DNA from: SSF53 sp036170535
Lineage (GTDB): Bacteria; Spirochaetota; Leptospiria; Leptospirales; Leptonemataceae
NCBI GenBank assembly: GCA_036170535.1
Contig: JAVHPJ010000208.1
Coordinates: 24,240-88,239 of the forward strand
Length of the DNA stretch: 64,000 nucleotides
Direction of reading: 5' to 3'
The position numbers and the translations under genes are program-made. A model generated the notes under the pieces. It did no database searches and was not told the origin of the DNA. It saw only the letters and a list, made by a program, of their open reading frames with translations. Each line of letters starts with the position of its first letter. Position 1 is the stretch's first letter. This document shows, one piece after another, positions 18,456 to 27,398 of the stretch.

Positions 18456-20625
18456 CGCTGTTAAACGGACGGTGGTTGAGGCGTGTCTGGATCTGGCCGG
18501 ACGCGGCTATCTCGCCGGCATTGGCGGAAACGTCGCCCTGCGCGCCGGCGAAAACTGCTTCGCCGTCACGCCCTCTGCGGCGGATTATTACTCGATGAAG
18601 CCCGAGGACGTGGTCATTCTGGATCTTACGACGCTTGCCGTGCTGGAAGGCGAGCGCAGCCCTTCGGTGGAAAGCGCGCTGCACGCAAAACTGCTGCGCG
18701 CGCGACCGGATCTGAATGCAAGCGTGCACACGCACCAGCCGGTGGCCAGCGCCATGGCCCTGTTGAACCGGGCGATTCCACTGGAAGACCCTGAGGAGCG
18801 CGCGGCGCTCGGCGCTCAGGTCGCGATCACTCCCTACGGACCCTCCGGCACCGGAATGCTGGCGCGCGCGTTCGGCCGCACGTTGCGCGCCGACGTAAAT
18901 GCGTATCTGCTGCGCAATCACGGCGTCGTTTGCGGCGGCGAGGACATGGCGCGTGCGATTCGCAACGTGGCGCTGGTCGAGCGCGCCGCGGCGCGTCATC
19001 TGGAACAGAATGTGCGCGCGCGCACACCCAAGGGCCTTGCAGCGACGCTGCGCGAACGCGTCCTTGCGAGCCTCCAGGCGGAACTCCGCGCCAGAATCCC
19101 CGCCGCGCATTCCGGCCGCATCGAAGTGCGCGCCAGACGCGCCCCGAACAACGTTATGAAAATCGAAAAACCAGGCAAACCCGCCCCCGTAGCAGCCAGC
19201 GCCGTATCGCAATGGCCCGACACGGACGACGTCTTTCGGCGCCTCAAGGCCCTGCTGAAACTGCCGCCGCGCGGCCTGAGACCGGAAAACCGCGCGCGCG
19301 TCATGGAATATTTTGAAACGCGGTGTCGCAAATCGCGCACGATCAGCGAAGAAGCGGCGCGCTACATTCCGGGCGGGGTGCAGCATAACCTCGCGTTTAA
19401 CTATCCGTTTCCGCTCGCAATCAACCAGGCGCGGGGCGCGTACCTGCGCGACGTCGACGGGAATCAGTACATCGACTTTTTGCAGGCCGGCGGTCCCACG
19501 CTGCTCGGCTCTAACTACGAGCCGGTTCAAAAAAAAGTAATCGAGCTGATCAAAGACTGCGGTCCCGTCACAGGGCTATTGCACGAGTACGAGCATAAGC
19601 TCGCCGCCGAAGTCGGCCGACACATGACCGGAATTGAAATGTTTCGCATGCTGGGCTCCGGCACGGAAGGCGTGATGGCCGCTATTCGACTCGCGCGCGC
19701 CTACACCGGAAAAAAGCGCGTCGTAAAAATCGGCGGCGGCTATCACGGATGGAGCGATCAGATGGTCTACGGCATGCGCATCCCGGGCGCCGGCGCGCGC
19801 GAAGCGACCGGCATCCCCGCCGGCTGCCTGGACTATACGCAGGAGTGTTTTCCGAACGATATCGCCGCCTTAAAACGCAAGCTGCGCTTGAATCAGCTGC
19901 GCGGCGGCACGGCCGCCGTAATCGTTGAGCCCTTTGGACCGGAGAGCGGCACGCGGCCGATCTATTTCGAGTACAATCGCCAGGTGCGCGAGCTCTGCGA
20001 TCAGTTCGGCGCGCTTTTGATATTCGACGAGGTGGTGACCGGCTTTCGCGCCGGGCTCGGCGGCGCTCAAGGTTACTTCGGCGTGCAACCGGATATTACC
20101 GTATTTGGCAAGTGCCTGACCGGGGGCTATCCGATGGCGGGCGGCATCGGCGGGCGACGCGAGATCATGATGTTGCTGGCGGGCGGCATCAGCGCCATGG
20201 GCAAACGCGCCTTTGTCGGCGGCACCCTTTCAGCCAATCCGCTATCGTGCGCGGCCGGCTATTTTTCGCTGCAGGCTATGGAACGCACCAACGCCGCCGT
20301 CAAAGCAGGCCAGGCGGGCGATCGCCTGACTCGCGGTCTTAAAGAGATTATCGAGCGGCGCGGGCTGCCCTACGTGGTTTACAACCAGGGTTCCATAGTG
20401 CATCTGCAAACTTCCGCTGTATTATTATTAAGTATGCGCAATCCAATTAAAGTATTGCGCGAAGCGAAAGAACGCAAACATGTTATGGAAGAAATGGGCG
20501 CCGCTTACACGGCGCATGGCCTGATCACATTGGCCGGCAGTCGCATCTACACCAGTCTGGCCGACACGGACGCCGTTATTGACCGGGCCCTGGATCGATT
20601 CGACGCGGTCTTCGCCCTGACCTGA
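18442..20625 (+). CDS. Class II aldolase fused to class III PLP aminotransferase
   Basis: A 727-residue protein. Residues 1 to about 210 are a class II aldolase/adducin domain with all key residues: E77 in SPSVESALH, H96 and H98 in VHTHQP, and H160 in LLRNHGVV. After a linker to about 260, residues about 285-727 are a glutamate-1-semialdehyde-aminomutase-like class III aminotransferase with IFDEVVTGFR and the PLP lysine K557 in FGKCLTGGYP. The aldolase would cleave or epimerise a phosphosugar and the aminotransferase aminate a carbonyl product. The ATG at 18442 has GGAGG six bases upstream and overlaps the kinase gene by 14 bases. Frame is open throughout, so the fusion is real unless the assembly is wrong. 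Substrate unknown. Confidence 0.88.
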   Translation: MGPFDAVKRTVVEACLDLAGRGYLAGIGGNVALRAGENCFAVTPSAADYYSMKPEDVVILDLTTLAVLEGERSPSVESALHAKLLRARPDLNASVHTHQPVASAMALLNRAIPLEDPEERAALGAQVAITPYGPSGTGMLARAFGRTLRADVNAYLLRNHGVVCGGEDMARAIRNVALVERAAARHLEQNVRARTPKGLAATLRERVLASLQAELRARIPAAHSGRIEVRARRAPNNVMKIEKPGKPAPVAASAVSQWPDTDDVFRRLKALLKLPPRGLRPENRARVMEYFETRCRKSRTISEEAARYIPGGVQHNLAFNYPFPLAINQARGAYLRDVDGNQYIDFLQAGGPTLLGSNYEPVQKKVIELIKDCGPVTGLLHEYEHKLAAEVGRHMTGIEMFRMLGSGTEGVMAAIRLARAYTGKKRVVKIGGGYHGWSDQMVYGMRIPGAGAREATGIPAGCLDYTQECFPNDIAALKRKLRLNQLRGGTAAVIVEPFGPESGTRPIYFEYNRQVRELCDQFGALLIFDEVVTGFRAGLGGAQGYFGVQPDITVFGKCLTGGYPMAGGIGGRREIMMLLAGGISAMGKRAFVGGTLSANPLSCAAGYFSLQAMERTNAAVKAGQAGDRLTRGLKEIIERRGLPYVVYNQGSIVHLQTSAVLLLSMRNPIKVLREAKERKHVMEEMGAAYTAHGLITLAGSRIYTSLADTDAVIDRALDRFDAVFALT

Positions 20626-20658
20626 TGGCGAAGCAAACGGAAACGCACGGAGACGAAG

Positions 20659-21396
20659 ATGCTGGCGCAAACAATTGACCGCACCCTGGTTGCTGACGCA
20701 CGACGCACGGAGCTCAGCGAGTCGCTCACGCGCTTGCAACACAAGGGTCTTGTCACGGGCGACGGAGAAAGCCTGTCGCTGCGTATTCCTGGACGCGATT
20801 TGTTCATCTACGCCGCGCCCGTCGGCCAGGCGCGGTCGGGTCGGACCTTTACGCAGGAGACGCGGCTGTACGACTTCTCCGGTCAGCTCGCCCTGAACGA
20901 ACCGCCGCCACGCGCCGATGCCGCCGAATTCGCCGGAATTCACGCCGCAGTATATCGCGCGAGGCCGGACGTCGGCGCAATTCTCTGGAATCGGCAGCCC
21001 TGGGGCGCAGCGCTGCACGCGGCGAGCGCGCCTATGCCAACGATCTTTGACGAGCAGGCCCGTCAGATGGGGCCCTCGGTCGAGCGCTTGCCGGCGGACG
21101 CGTTCGCCGGGGGCGCCGACGCTGGCGCTCGCGCACTCGCTGGCGGCGCCAACGCATTCCTGTTTCGCGGCGGCGTCCTGCTGCTGGGCATGACCCGCGA
21201 GCGCGTCGTGTTTACTGCAGAGCTTCTGGAAAAATGCGCGCGCGCCTATCTGCTGGCGCTGGCGGCCGGAGAGCCGGTCGGACGCATTCCGCTGTACGTG
21301 CGTGTAATTGCACATCGTCGTCTCTTAAAAGACGAACGGCGTTCCGCCGCATGTTATGCACGCGGCGAAATCCCGAGCGGATTTACCGCCTACTGA
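20659..21396 (+). CDS. Class II aldolase-like protein lacking metal ligands
   Basis: A 245-residue protein that follows the class II aldolase pattern (AAEFAGIHAAVYRARPDVGAI near residue 90), but the metal HTH is replaced by W110-N111-R112 and the NHG motif by FRGG. It is therefore probably not a metal-dependent aldolase. It sits 33 bases after the aldolase-aminotransferase fusion, with CGGAGA upstream of the ATG. It may be a regulatory or structural subunit of the fusion, or have a new activity. The family assignment is by pattern only. Confidence 0.68.
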   Translation: MLAQTIDRTLVADARRTELSESLTRLQHKGLVTGDGESLSLRIPGRDLFIYAAPVGQARSGRTFTQETRLYDFSGQLALNEPPPRADAAEFAGIHAAVYRARPDVGAILWNRQPWGAALHAASAPMPTIFDEQARQMGPSVERLPADAFAGGADAGARALAGGANAFLFRGGVLLLGMTRERVVFTAELLEKCARAYLLALAAGEPVGRIPLYVRVIAHRRLLKDERRSAACYARGEIPSGFTAY

Positions 21397-21448
21397 ATCG
21401 TTGACGCGCTCTGCGCGAAGCGTTGAAACTCTTGCCTGGAGCGCGAAT

Positions 21449-22663
21449 ATGGACGCAAGTCGGTTGAATCGAAAGTATCGTTGGGTCGTACTGGCTGTCT
21501 TTATGGGCGTAGCCGGGGTGAACCAAACCCTGTGGCTGAACTTTGCGCCTCTGTTAAGTCAAATTCAGCGGCGCTACGACGCGAGCGAGCTTCTGGCCAG
21601 CCTGCTCGTCCTGTGCTTTCCGTTGCTGTATGTCGTGTTATCGATGCCGGCCGGGGCAATGACCGATCGGCGCGGCTATCGTTTTACGGTGAACCTCGGC
21701 TCGCTCATCATGACGGCCTTCGCCTGTGTGCGTATTTTTGACGCCAGCTTCTGGACCCTGCTCGCCGGTCAAATTGGCATTGCCGTCGCACAGCCCTTCA
21801 TAATGAACGGGATCACCAAGCTTGCCGCCGACTGGTTTCGCGAAGACCAGCGCGCAATCGCCGCCGGCCTGGGCGCCGCGGGCATGTTTATTGGCATGGC
21901 GTTCGGCCTGGCCCTGACCCCGGCGCTGGTCGCCGCGCTTGGACTGCAGACGGCGATGATCGTCTTCGCCGCAATCACGGCCGGGCTTACGGCGGCATTT
22001 TTGTTGTTGGCGCGCGAGAATTTCCCGGCCGACGCAGAACATCTGCGGGCCGCACGCTCTTTCACCGCGTTTGAGGAGTTTCGCCATCTGCTGCGCAATC
22101 GTGCGCTGGTGCAGGTGATCCTGCTCGCTTTTCTCGCGCTGGGCTATTTTAACGGACTTACAACCTGGCTGGAGTTGATCCTCGCGGAAAAAGGCGTGAG
22201 CTCGGAAGACGCGGGACTCATCGGCGGCGCGTTGATTCTGGGCGGCATTCTGGGTTCCTTCGCGCTGCCCGCGCTCTCGGACAAAATTCAAAGACGCAAA
22301 CCGTTTCTTACATTCTGTGCGCTGGCAGGTCTCGCCCTTACTTACCCGCTCTGTACCAGCGCCAACCTGACGACGCTGTATCTCTCCGGCGCGCTGCTTG
22401 GATTTTTCTTTTTGCCTGGCTACGCTCTGCTCCTGGCGATGTCGGAAGAACTCGCGGGCGCGGAGCGCGCGGGCGGCGCGGCCGGGGCGCTTATGCTGGC
22501 GGGCAATCTGGGCGGCGTAGTCGTAGTTCTGGCGATGGAAGCGGTCAAGAGCGATCAAAGCGGTTGGACTCCCGCTATTTATCTATTACTGGGTCTGTTG
22601 GCGGCGACGCTGGCGTTGGCCCTGAGCGCGCGGGAAAGCTTCGGTTATCGACCGTCGGGTTAA
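21449..22663 (+). CDS. MFS transporter
   Basis: A 404-residue major facilitator with about 12 hydrophobic helices; the loop 2-3 motif is GAMTDRRGYRFTVNLG (about residue 72) and its weaker repeat ALSDKIQRRKPF is near 283. The ATG at 21449 starts MDASRLNRKYRWVVL. An ATG-like start upstream would overlap the preceding gene. As last gene of the tetR-kinase-aldolase operon it probably imports the sugar or exports a product. It meets the minus-strand LolA-like gene tail to tail with a 4-base overlap. Confidence 0.87.
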   Translation: MDASRLNRKYRWVVLAVFMGVAGVNQTLWLNFAPLLSQIQRRYDASELLASLLVLCFPLLYVVLSMPAGAMTDRRGYRFTVNLGSLIMTAFACVRIFDASFWTLLAGQIGIAVAQPFIMNGITKLAADWFREDQRAIAAGLGAAGMFIGMAFGLALTPALVAALGLQTAMIVFAAITAGLTAAFLLLARENFPADAEHLRAARSFTAFEEFRHLLRNRALVQVILLAFLALGYFNGLTTWLELILAEKGVSSEDAGLIGGALILGGILGSFALPALSDKIQRRKPFLTFCALAGLALTYPLCTSANLTTLYLSGALLGFFFLPGYALLLAMSEELAGAERAGGAAGALMLAGNLGGVVVVLAMEAVKSDQSGWTPAIYLLLGLLAATLALALSARESFGYRPSG

Positions 22664-23568
22664 CGATTCAGAAAATCCGGATCAAACAGCGCATCCGCCG
22701 GCGATACCCGGCTATCAATCGTGTAAAACTCCAGGCGCGAAATGGAACCGTTGTCCAGATCCAGCGCTTCCGTCATGCCTGGCATGATGGGCGCCTCGGA
22801 TCTTTCCGTCGCTTTGTTTAACACCTGCGCATCGTAGTGGTAGTGCATCGTTTTAAAGAGCACGTCGTCGAGATCGAAATAATCCGCGCGCAGCGGTCGG
22901 AATTCGACCGCCGGATCGCAAATCACAATCATCCTACGATATCGACTTTCAAAAATTGGAGACACGACGATGCGTAACAGCTCCGTCGGCCGGGACGCTG
23001 CGCTTGCAGGCGGCCGGCCCGCTTCGCGTAGAGCGTTCAACTCCGAGTCGGCGGCGGGGCGAAAGGTCCGGGCCTCGCGACCGCTGTAGTTATCCTGTAA
23101 GGGATAGCCGCTGAGATCGATATAGGAAAAACCCGTTCCAAACAAACGCTCGTATTTTTCAAAGTCGCGGCGGCGCGAAAGGGAATTACGGCGCGCATCC
23201 CAGAACCAGATTTCTTCGCCGTCGCCGCGAAACAAGAGCTTCGCTTCCAGGCCGCGCCGACGACTTGAAAACTGATACACCATTTCCGCCTCGCCTTCGC
23301 GTTCGCGCCGGTGCAGCGTAAAATCCCATTGAGCGGAACGTCCGTCTTTTAAGACGAATGACAGGCTGCCGGTAAGCAGGCCAGCCGGCAGCCGCAGCAC
23401 GCTATCAGCGCGCGAAACCATTTCCTGCACAGGCATCGCGCTCAGCCCGGCCGATGCCGGCGGCTGGTCGGCGGCTGCGTCAGGCGACTGAGCCGAACCG
23501 CTGCGCCAGGCGACTGAGGCGCCAAGCAGTCCGAGCGTCGCAAAGAATATTCGGAGAAAACTTCCCAT
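22660..23568 (-). CDS. Outer-membrane lipoprotein-sorting (LolA-like) protein
   Basis: A 302-residue exported protein with a signal peptide (hydrophobic 6-20, cleaved after SGSAQ). The rest is a beta-rich LolA/LolB-like domain as in 'outer membrane lipoprotein-sorting' families: KLLFRGDGEEIWFWDARRNSLSR and GTGFSYIDLSG are typical strands. Such proteins bind lipids or lipoprotein acyl chains in the periplasm; a role with RND exporters is common in relatives, but none is here. Ends overlap the MFS gene by four bases. Confidence 0.75.
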   Translation of the reverse strand: MGSFLRIFFATLGLLGASVAWRSGSAQSPDAAADQPPASAGLSAMPVQEMVSRADSVLRLPAGLLTGSLSFVLKDGRSAQWDFTLHRREREGEAEMVYQFSSRRRGLEAKLLFRGDGEEIWFWDARRNSLSRRRDFEKYERLFGTGFSYIDLSGYPLQDNYSGREARTFRPAADSELNALREAGRPPASAASRPTELLRIVVSPIFESRYRRMIVICDPAVEFRPLRADYFDLDDVLFKTMHYHYDAQVLNKATERSEAPIMPGMTEALDLDNGSISRLEFYTIDSRVSPADALFDPDFLNR

Positions 23569-23684
23569 TGCCCGCGCGATCGCCGCGCCTTTCTACTGTC
23601 GGTAGAACCGGCCGGCGGCCCGAGCCCCGGAGCGCCCCGGAAAAAGGGTGCCGGCGTGGCCCGCCTTCGCGGCACGGTCGACTG

Positions 23685-24455
23685 ATGGACTTAAAAAATA
23701 AAGTGGTTCTCGTGACCGGCTCAGCCGGCGGGCTCGGCCGCGCCATGCTGGAAGCCTTTGGCCAGCGCGGCGCGATATGCGTCGTTGCAGACATCAATCG
23801 CGAGGGCGTGGATCGCACCGCCGCCGAACTCGGCGTGCACGGCGTAGACGCGCGCGGGTACGTATGCGACGTGAGCCAGGAAGCGAGCGTCATAAGTCTG
23901 TACGAATCCATTCGCAAGGATCTGGGCCGGATCGACGTGGCGGTTCTGAACGCGGGCATTCTCCGCGACGGTCTGTTGATTCGCGTCGACCGCGAAACCG
24001 GTCGCATCAAGGGCAAGCTCAGCCTGGAACAATGGCAAAGCGTGATCGATGTGAATCTTACCGGAGTATTTCTGACGGGTCGCGAAGCGGCCGCCCACAT
24101 GGCGGAACTGGGCAATGGCGGCGTAATTATTCCGATTTCTTCCGTGGCGCGTCATGGCAATCCCGGTCAGACCAATTATTCCGCCGCCAAGGCCGGCGTC
24201 GCGGCCCTCGCCAAACTCTGGGCGGAAGAGCTGTCGCGATTCCGGATTCGCTGCGCCGCCATTGCGCCCGGATTTATCGCAACCGAGATGGTGCTTAAAG
24301 ACATGAATCAGAAGGCCCTTGATCTATGGAAAGAACGCATTCCGATCGGCCGGCTGGGTGAGCCGGCGGAGATTGCGCATACCGCAGTTTATATTGCCGA
24401 AAACGATCTGGTTAACGGCGTAACTCTGGACATCACCGGCGGCGTCAAGATTTGA
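23685..24455 (+). CDS. Short-chain dehydrogenase/reductase
   Basis: A 256-residue Rossmann enzyme similar to 3-oxoacyl-ACP reductase (FabG-like). NAD(P)-binding motif VTGSAGGLGRAM (residue 11), LNAGIL near 88, catalytic Ser in ISSVARHG and the Tyr-Lys pair in NYSAAKAG (about 164/168). The ATG at 23685 was chosen because VLVTG begins eight residues in, the usual spacing. It stands alone between divergent and downstream genes; substrate unknown. Confidence 0.88.
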   Translation: MDLKNKVVLVTGSAGGLGRAMLEAFGQRGAICVVADINREGVDRTAAELGVHGVDARGYVCDVSQEASVISLYESIRKDLGRIDVAVLNAGILRDGLLIRVDRETGRIKGKLSLEQWQSVIDVNLTGVFLTGREAAAHMAELGNGGVIIPISSVARHGNPGQTNYSAAKAGVAALAKLWAEELSRFRIRCAAIAPGFIATEMVLKDMNQKALDLWKERIPIGRLGEPAEIAHTAVYIAENDLVNGVTLDITGGVKI

Positions 24456-24567
24456 CGCGCTGGATTCCGCACATTATATGTTTGACGCTGGCGCAGGTAA
24501 CGCAGTTTGCTTGCGCTGCACTGCATTGGCGCATTCGTTGCGCCCGATCAAAATTTTCGAGGGACCC

Positions 24568-25545
24568 ATGAGACAAACGCTTTGTGCTCTCAAGACCGTG
24601 GTCGCGTTAGCCCTGCTTGGCTTCGCAACAACGGCGCTCAGCGCAGATACGCTGCGACTGAATCTCGGCTTCTGGCCGGGCGATCTGGAACCGGAATTGC
24701 AAGGCCGCTACCAGAAAGACGACCTGATCCAGGGCGCGGCTTTTTATCGCTATAACCTGGACTGGACGGATCAGCAAACCTACACGGTCTATCCGCTCGG
24801 CCTGCAATTCCTGCGCGCCGTGGGCCCGGGCAAGCTTGTGCTTGGCGCAAACTATGTCCGCTACCAACCGGATTACAAATACAACGGTCTGGGCGCGGTT
24901 TTCCTGAGTCAGGTTGCGCTTAAGAACTACGTAACCAGCGACTGGGAAGCCGACGCCGGATATCAGATTCCGGTACTGAACAACCAGATTCTGATTACGC
25001 CCAAACTGGGCTATCGCCGCCATTTTCAGGAATTCGATTACGAGGAACTGACGCTGGGCGACGGAACCTTTATCATTAACGGCCCCAGCCCCTTCCAGTC
25101 GACCGCAGGCGGTCTGTACGCCGGCCTCGGCCTGCAGGTGTATGTCACTTCGGAACTCTCGCTCATCTTTGACTATGTGCAGAGCGCAGGTTTCTGGACC
25201 GGCAGCATGAATCAGGAACGAGTCACAGCGGGTTCCGTAAGCGGCGCCGGCTTTATCTCGTTTGAGCGCGCCGAGTCGAGCTACGAGATCAGCATTCAGC
25301 GTTACGCCCTGGGCGTGCAATACGATGTGCAAAAAAACCTGCACCTGCAGGTGGGCGTGCGCGAAGAGAAACTGGCGCAGTCGTATCCGGACTACTTTGG
25401 TCTGCCGATCGTGGTGAGCGGCGCCGGTTCCGCACTCAACGCAAGCCTCACGGAGTACCTGACCGACCTGTTCATCTGGGAAGGCACGGAGACTTCGACG
25501 AAAGGATTCGTTTATTTCTCGCTTTCCTACGATCTGGACATCTGA
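24568..25545 (+). CDS. Outer-membrane beta-barrel protein
   Basis: A 325-residue exported protein with a signal peptide ending ATTALSA. The mature part alternates amphipathic strands rich in Tyr, Gln, Gly and Leu (for example RYQKDDLIQGAAFYRYNLDW, LVLGANYVRYQ, ITPKLGYRRHF, GLYAGLGLQVY), consistent with a 10- to 14-strand barrel. The last residues LSYDLDI lack the classical terminal Phe. It resembles uncharacterised spirochaetal and proteobacterial outer-membrane proteins; ligand or pore function is unknown. A strong terminator follows. Confidence 0.75.
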   Translation: MRQTLCALKTVVALALLGFATTALSADTLRLNLGFWPGDLEPELQGRYQKDDLIQGAAFYRYNLDWTDQQTYTVYPLGLQFLRAVGPGKLVLGANYVRYQPDYKYNGLGAVFLSQVALKNYVTSDWEADAGYQIPVLNNQILITPKLGYRRHFQEFDYEELTLGDGTFIINGPSPFQSTAGGLYAGLGLQVYVTSELSLIFDYVQSAGFWTGSMNQERVTAGSVSGAGFISFERAESSYEISIQRYALGVQYDVQKNLHLQVGVREEKLAQSYPDYFGLPIVVSGAGSALNASLTEYLTDLFIWEGTETSTKGFVYFSLSYDLDI

Positions 25546-25569
25546 TTCAGTCGAGTCGATCGCGGCGCG

Positions 25570-25627
25570 CCCGATCAAATTCCGATCGGGCCGCTCGCCG
25601 GAAGGGGGCCGCCGGGCCCCTTTTTTT
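25570..25627 (+). terminator. Hairpin plus rho-independent terminator after the beta-barrel gene
   Basis: A first stem (CCCGATC with GATCGGG, 25570-25590) is followed by GGGGCC-loop-GGCCCC and seven T residues (25603-25627). The second is a textbook terminator for the plus-strand gene. Confidence 0.85.
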
Positions 25628-25641
25628 GCGTCTGGCGCGAG

Positions 25642-26034
25642 TCAGTCCCCTTCGCCCGGGTGCGTCAACTGGCGCCGGAGTCGCCCCAGATAGTCGCCCC
25701 ACTCCAGCGGCAACATGTTCTTCTTCCGATTATTGCAATCTTTGCAGCACGGCACGAGGTTGCTTTTGGTCGATCGACCGCCCCGCGAAAGCGGCGTAAG
25801 ATGATCCATAGTCAGATCTTGCGGCGGAAACTTGCGCCCGCAATAGTAGCAGAGTCCGGAACTGCGCTTGCGCTTCCACCACGCAGAATCGCGCAATTCG
25901 CGCGCTTTGTCTTTTTCCCGCCGTAATAGCGACGTATCGATGGGAAAGGGCGCCGGATCAAACGGAGGCGGCGCGGGCGATTCGCTCGCCGCGCGCGCAC
26001 CCGCATCAGAGTCGTCCGGTGCGGACTTCTTCAT
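25642..26034 (-). CDS. HNH nuclease-domain protein
   Basis: A 130-residue protein with a Pro/Ala-rich N-terminus and a compact HNH domain at about 60-110: CYYCGRKF and CKDCNNRKKNM hold the two zinc CxxC pairs, with MDHLTPLSRGGRSTKSNLVP as the H-N core. It is a predicted metal-dependent DNA endonuclease of the small stand-alone type, common near housekeeping genes and of unclear role. The start overlaps the CBS gene by 29 bases, suggesting cotranslation. No restriction or phage genes are near. Confidence 0.85.
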   Translation of the reverse strand: MKKSAPDDSDAGARAASESPAPPPFDPAPFPIDTSLLRREKDKARELRDSAWWKRKRSSGLCYYCGRKFPPQDLTMDHLTPLSRGGRSTKSNLVPCCKDCNNRKKNMLPLEWGDYLGRLRRQLTHPGEGD

Positions 26035-26485
26035 GGGTGTCGCGATACCATTTCATGAGATCAGTCATGGAAAGTATGCCGTGTAAGAAGCGGTCTTGAA
26101 TCACCGCGAGCGTCCGCGTCTTATTCGAGACCATCACATTCAGCGCCTCGCGCAACTTCGACCCGGGCGCCACGCTGAGAAATTCCTTATCCTTTACCAG
26201 TTCGCCGACTTTCAGTCGCAGATAGTCGCGCTCCGCATCAAAGGTTTCTTCGTATCCCAGCCGCAACAGATCGTGCGCTGTGACCATATTGAAGGGCTGT
26301 CCGTCTTTTACCACGAGCAGACCGAGAAAGCCGTTTTCGAGAATCAGACGGGCCGCTTTTGCAGAAAGCTCGTTGTAGTCCACAGTCACGACGTCGCGCG
26401 TCATCACGTCGTCGACTTTCGCCTCCAGCATGCGCTGCGTGCGTTCCAGCAGACGGGCTTTAAGTTCGTCGGTTCCAGTGCTCAT
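26006..26485 (-). CDS. CBS-domain pair protein
   Basis: A 159-residue cytoplasmic protein made of a Bateman module: first CBS motif at VDDVMTRDVVTVDYNELSA (about 23), second at KDKEFLSVAPGSKLREALN (about 98). Such modules bind adenosine nucleotides and regulate partners. It lies between an acyltransferase and an HNH gene on the same strand, five bases after the acyltransferase and overlapping the HNH gene. Target unknown. Confidence 0.87.
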   Translation of the reverse strand: MSTGTDELKARLLERTQRMLEAKVDDVMTRDVVTVDYNELSAKAARLILENGFLGLLVVKDGQPFNMVTAHDLLRLGYEETFDAERDYLRLKVGELVKDKEFLSVAPGSKLREALNVMVSNKTRTLAVIQDRFLHGILSMTDLMKWYRDTHEEVRTGRL

Positions 26486-26490
26486 TTTGA

Positions 26491-27276
26491 TTAACCGTCC
26501 AGAAGGAATTTTAATATGCCGCGCTTCACCAATTCGCGATTGATCCGCTGCTGAACGCGCATGCGAACATTGGCCGCAACTTCTTCGAGAAACTCAATGT
26601 GGCGCGCGTCTTTGCGTCCGTATTTGTCCAGGCGAATGGGCGGAAGAAAAATTATCTTCCACTTCACCGGCAGCGGAATCAAATTCAGCGGCAGGGGAAT
26701 TTTGTAGCCCCACGATTTTTCGAACCAATCGATCGTGCCGAGGTTCAGGTGCGACTCTTCCGCGCCAATGACGCAGGTCGGAATGATTGGCGCGTTAGCC
26801 ATGACGGCCAGCGAAACGAAGCCCGGATTAAAGTCCTGTAACTGATACATTTGACTGCTGGGCTTGAAGTTGCCGCTCTCCGCTTCCGGAAACAACAACA
26901 TCAGATTATTGCGCCGCAGAATGCGTATGGCCAGTTTGAAATCTTGCGGAATAAACGCCATGCGCTGGGAAAGATAGGCCAGCAACGGGGTGCGGTGCCA
27001 GTAGTTATGGCTCATGGTGCGCGGGATGCGGCGCGCGCCCTTGAGCAGCTCGTTTTGCACGGCGAGAGCGTCCCAGCCGAGAACGCCGCTGTGGTTCGGA
27101 ATCACCAGCGCCGGTCCCCGCCGGGGAATATGCTCCAGACCTTCCGTTTCCAGACGGGTGTAGTCCTTGAGCCAGTCCAGAAACGCGTGCGGCGCCTTCC
27201 GGAGGATTGAGTATTCCAGGGATTTCCCGCGAAACTCATCTTCCCGCGGCGACTCAAAGTATTTTTTAAAACCCAC
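26491..27276 (-). CDS. Lysophospholipid acyltransferase family protein
   Basis: A 261-residue PlsC-like enzyme that acylates lysophospholipids or related lipids at the inner membrane. The catalytic block is VIPNHSGVLGWDAL (about 58), a variant with two extra residues between His and Asp as in the DGAT-like branch. The second block LLFPEAESGNFK (about 132) matches the FPEG motif, and PIIPTCVIGAEE is the third. First gene of the acyltransferase-CBS-HNH cluster. Which lipid it acylates cannot be read. Confidence 0.83.
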   Translation of the reverse strand: MGFKKYFESPREDEFRGKSLEYSILRKAPHAFLDWLKDYTRLETEGLEHIPRRGPALVIPNHSGVLGWDALAVQNELLKGARRIPRTMSHNYWHRTPLLAYLSQRMAFIPQDFKLAIRILRRNNLMLLFPEAESGNFKPSSQMYQLQDFNPGFVSLAVMANAPIIPTCVIGAEESHLNLGTIDWFEKSWGYKIPLPLNLIPLPVKWKIIFLPPIRLDKYGRKDARHIEFLEEVAANVRMRVQQRINRELVKRGILKFLLDG

Positions 27277-27398
27277 GTTCGATTCCCTGATCGGACCGTC
27301 GCCTGCGCCGGCGCCCCGGGCCTCCCCGGTGGGCGCGCCGGCCGGTGCAACCGCCGGCGCGTATTTTCAAGCGCGCGCGCCGGCCTGTCAAGCAATGG

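Noticed and set aside
18268..19530. Long open frame opposite the aldolase-aminotransferase gene
   Set aside because: It is Arg/Ala/Gln-rich without motifs and is explained as the antisense shadow of a GC-rich gene.
25642..26034. HNH gene as part of a mobile intron or phage
   Set aside because: No intron, integrase, recombinase or flanking repeats are seen, and it overlaps a CBS gene.
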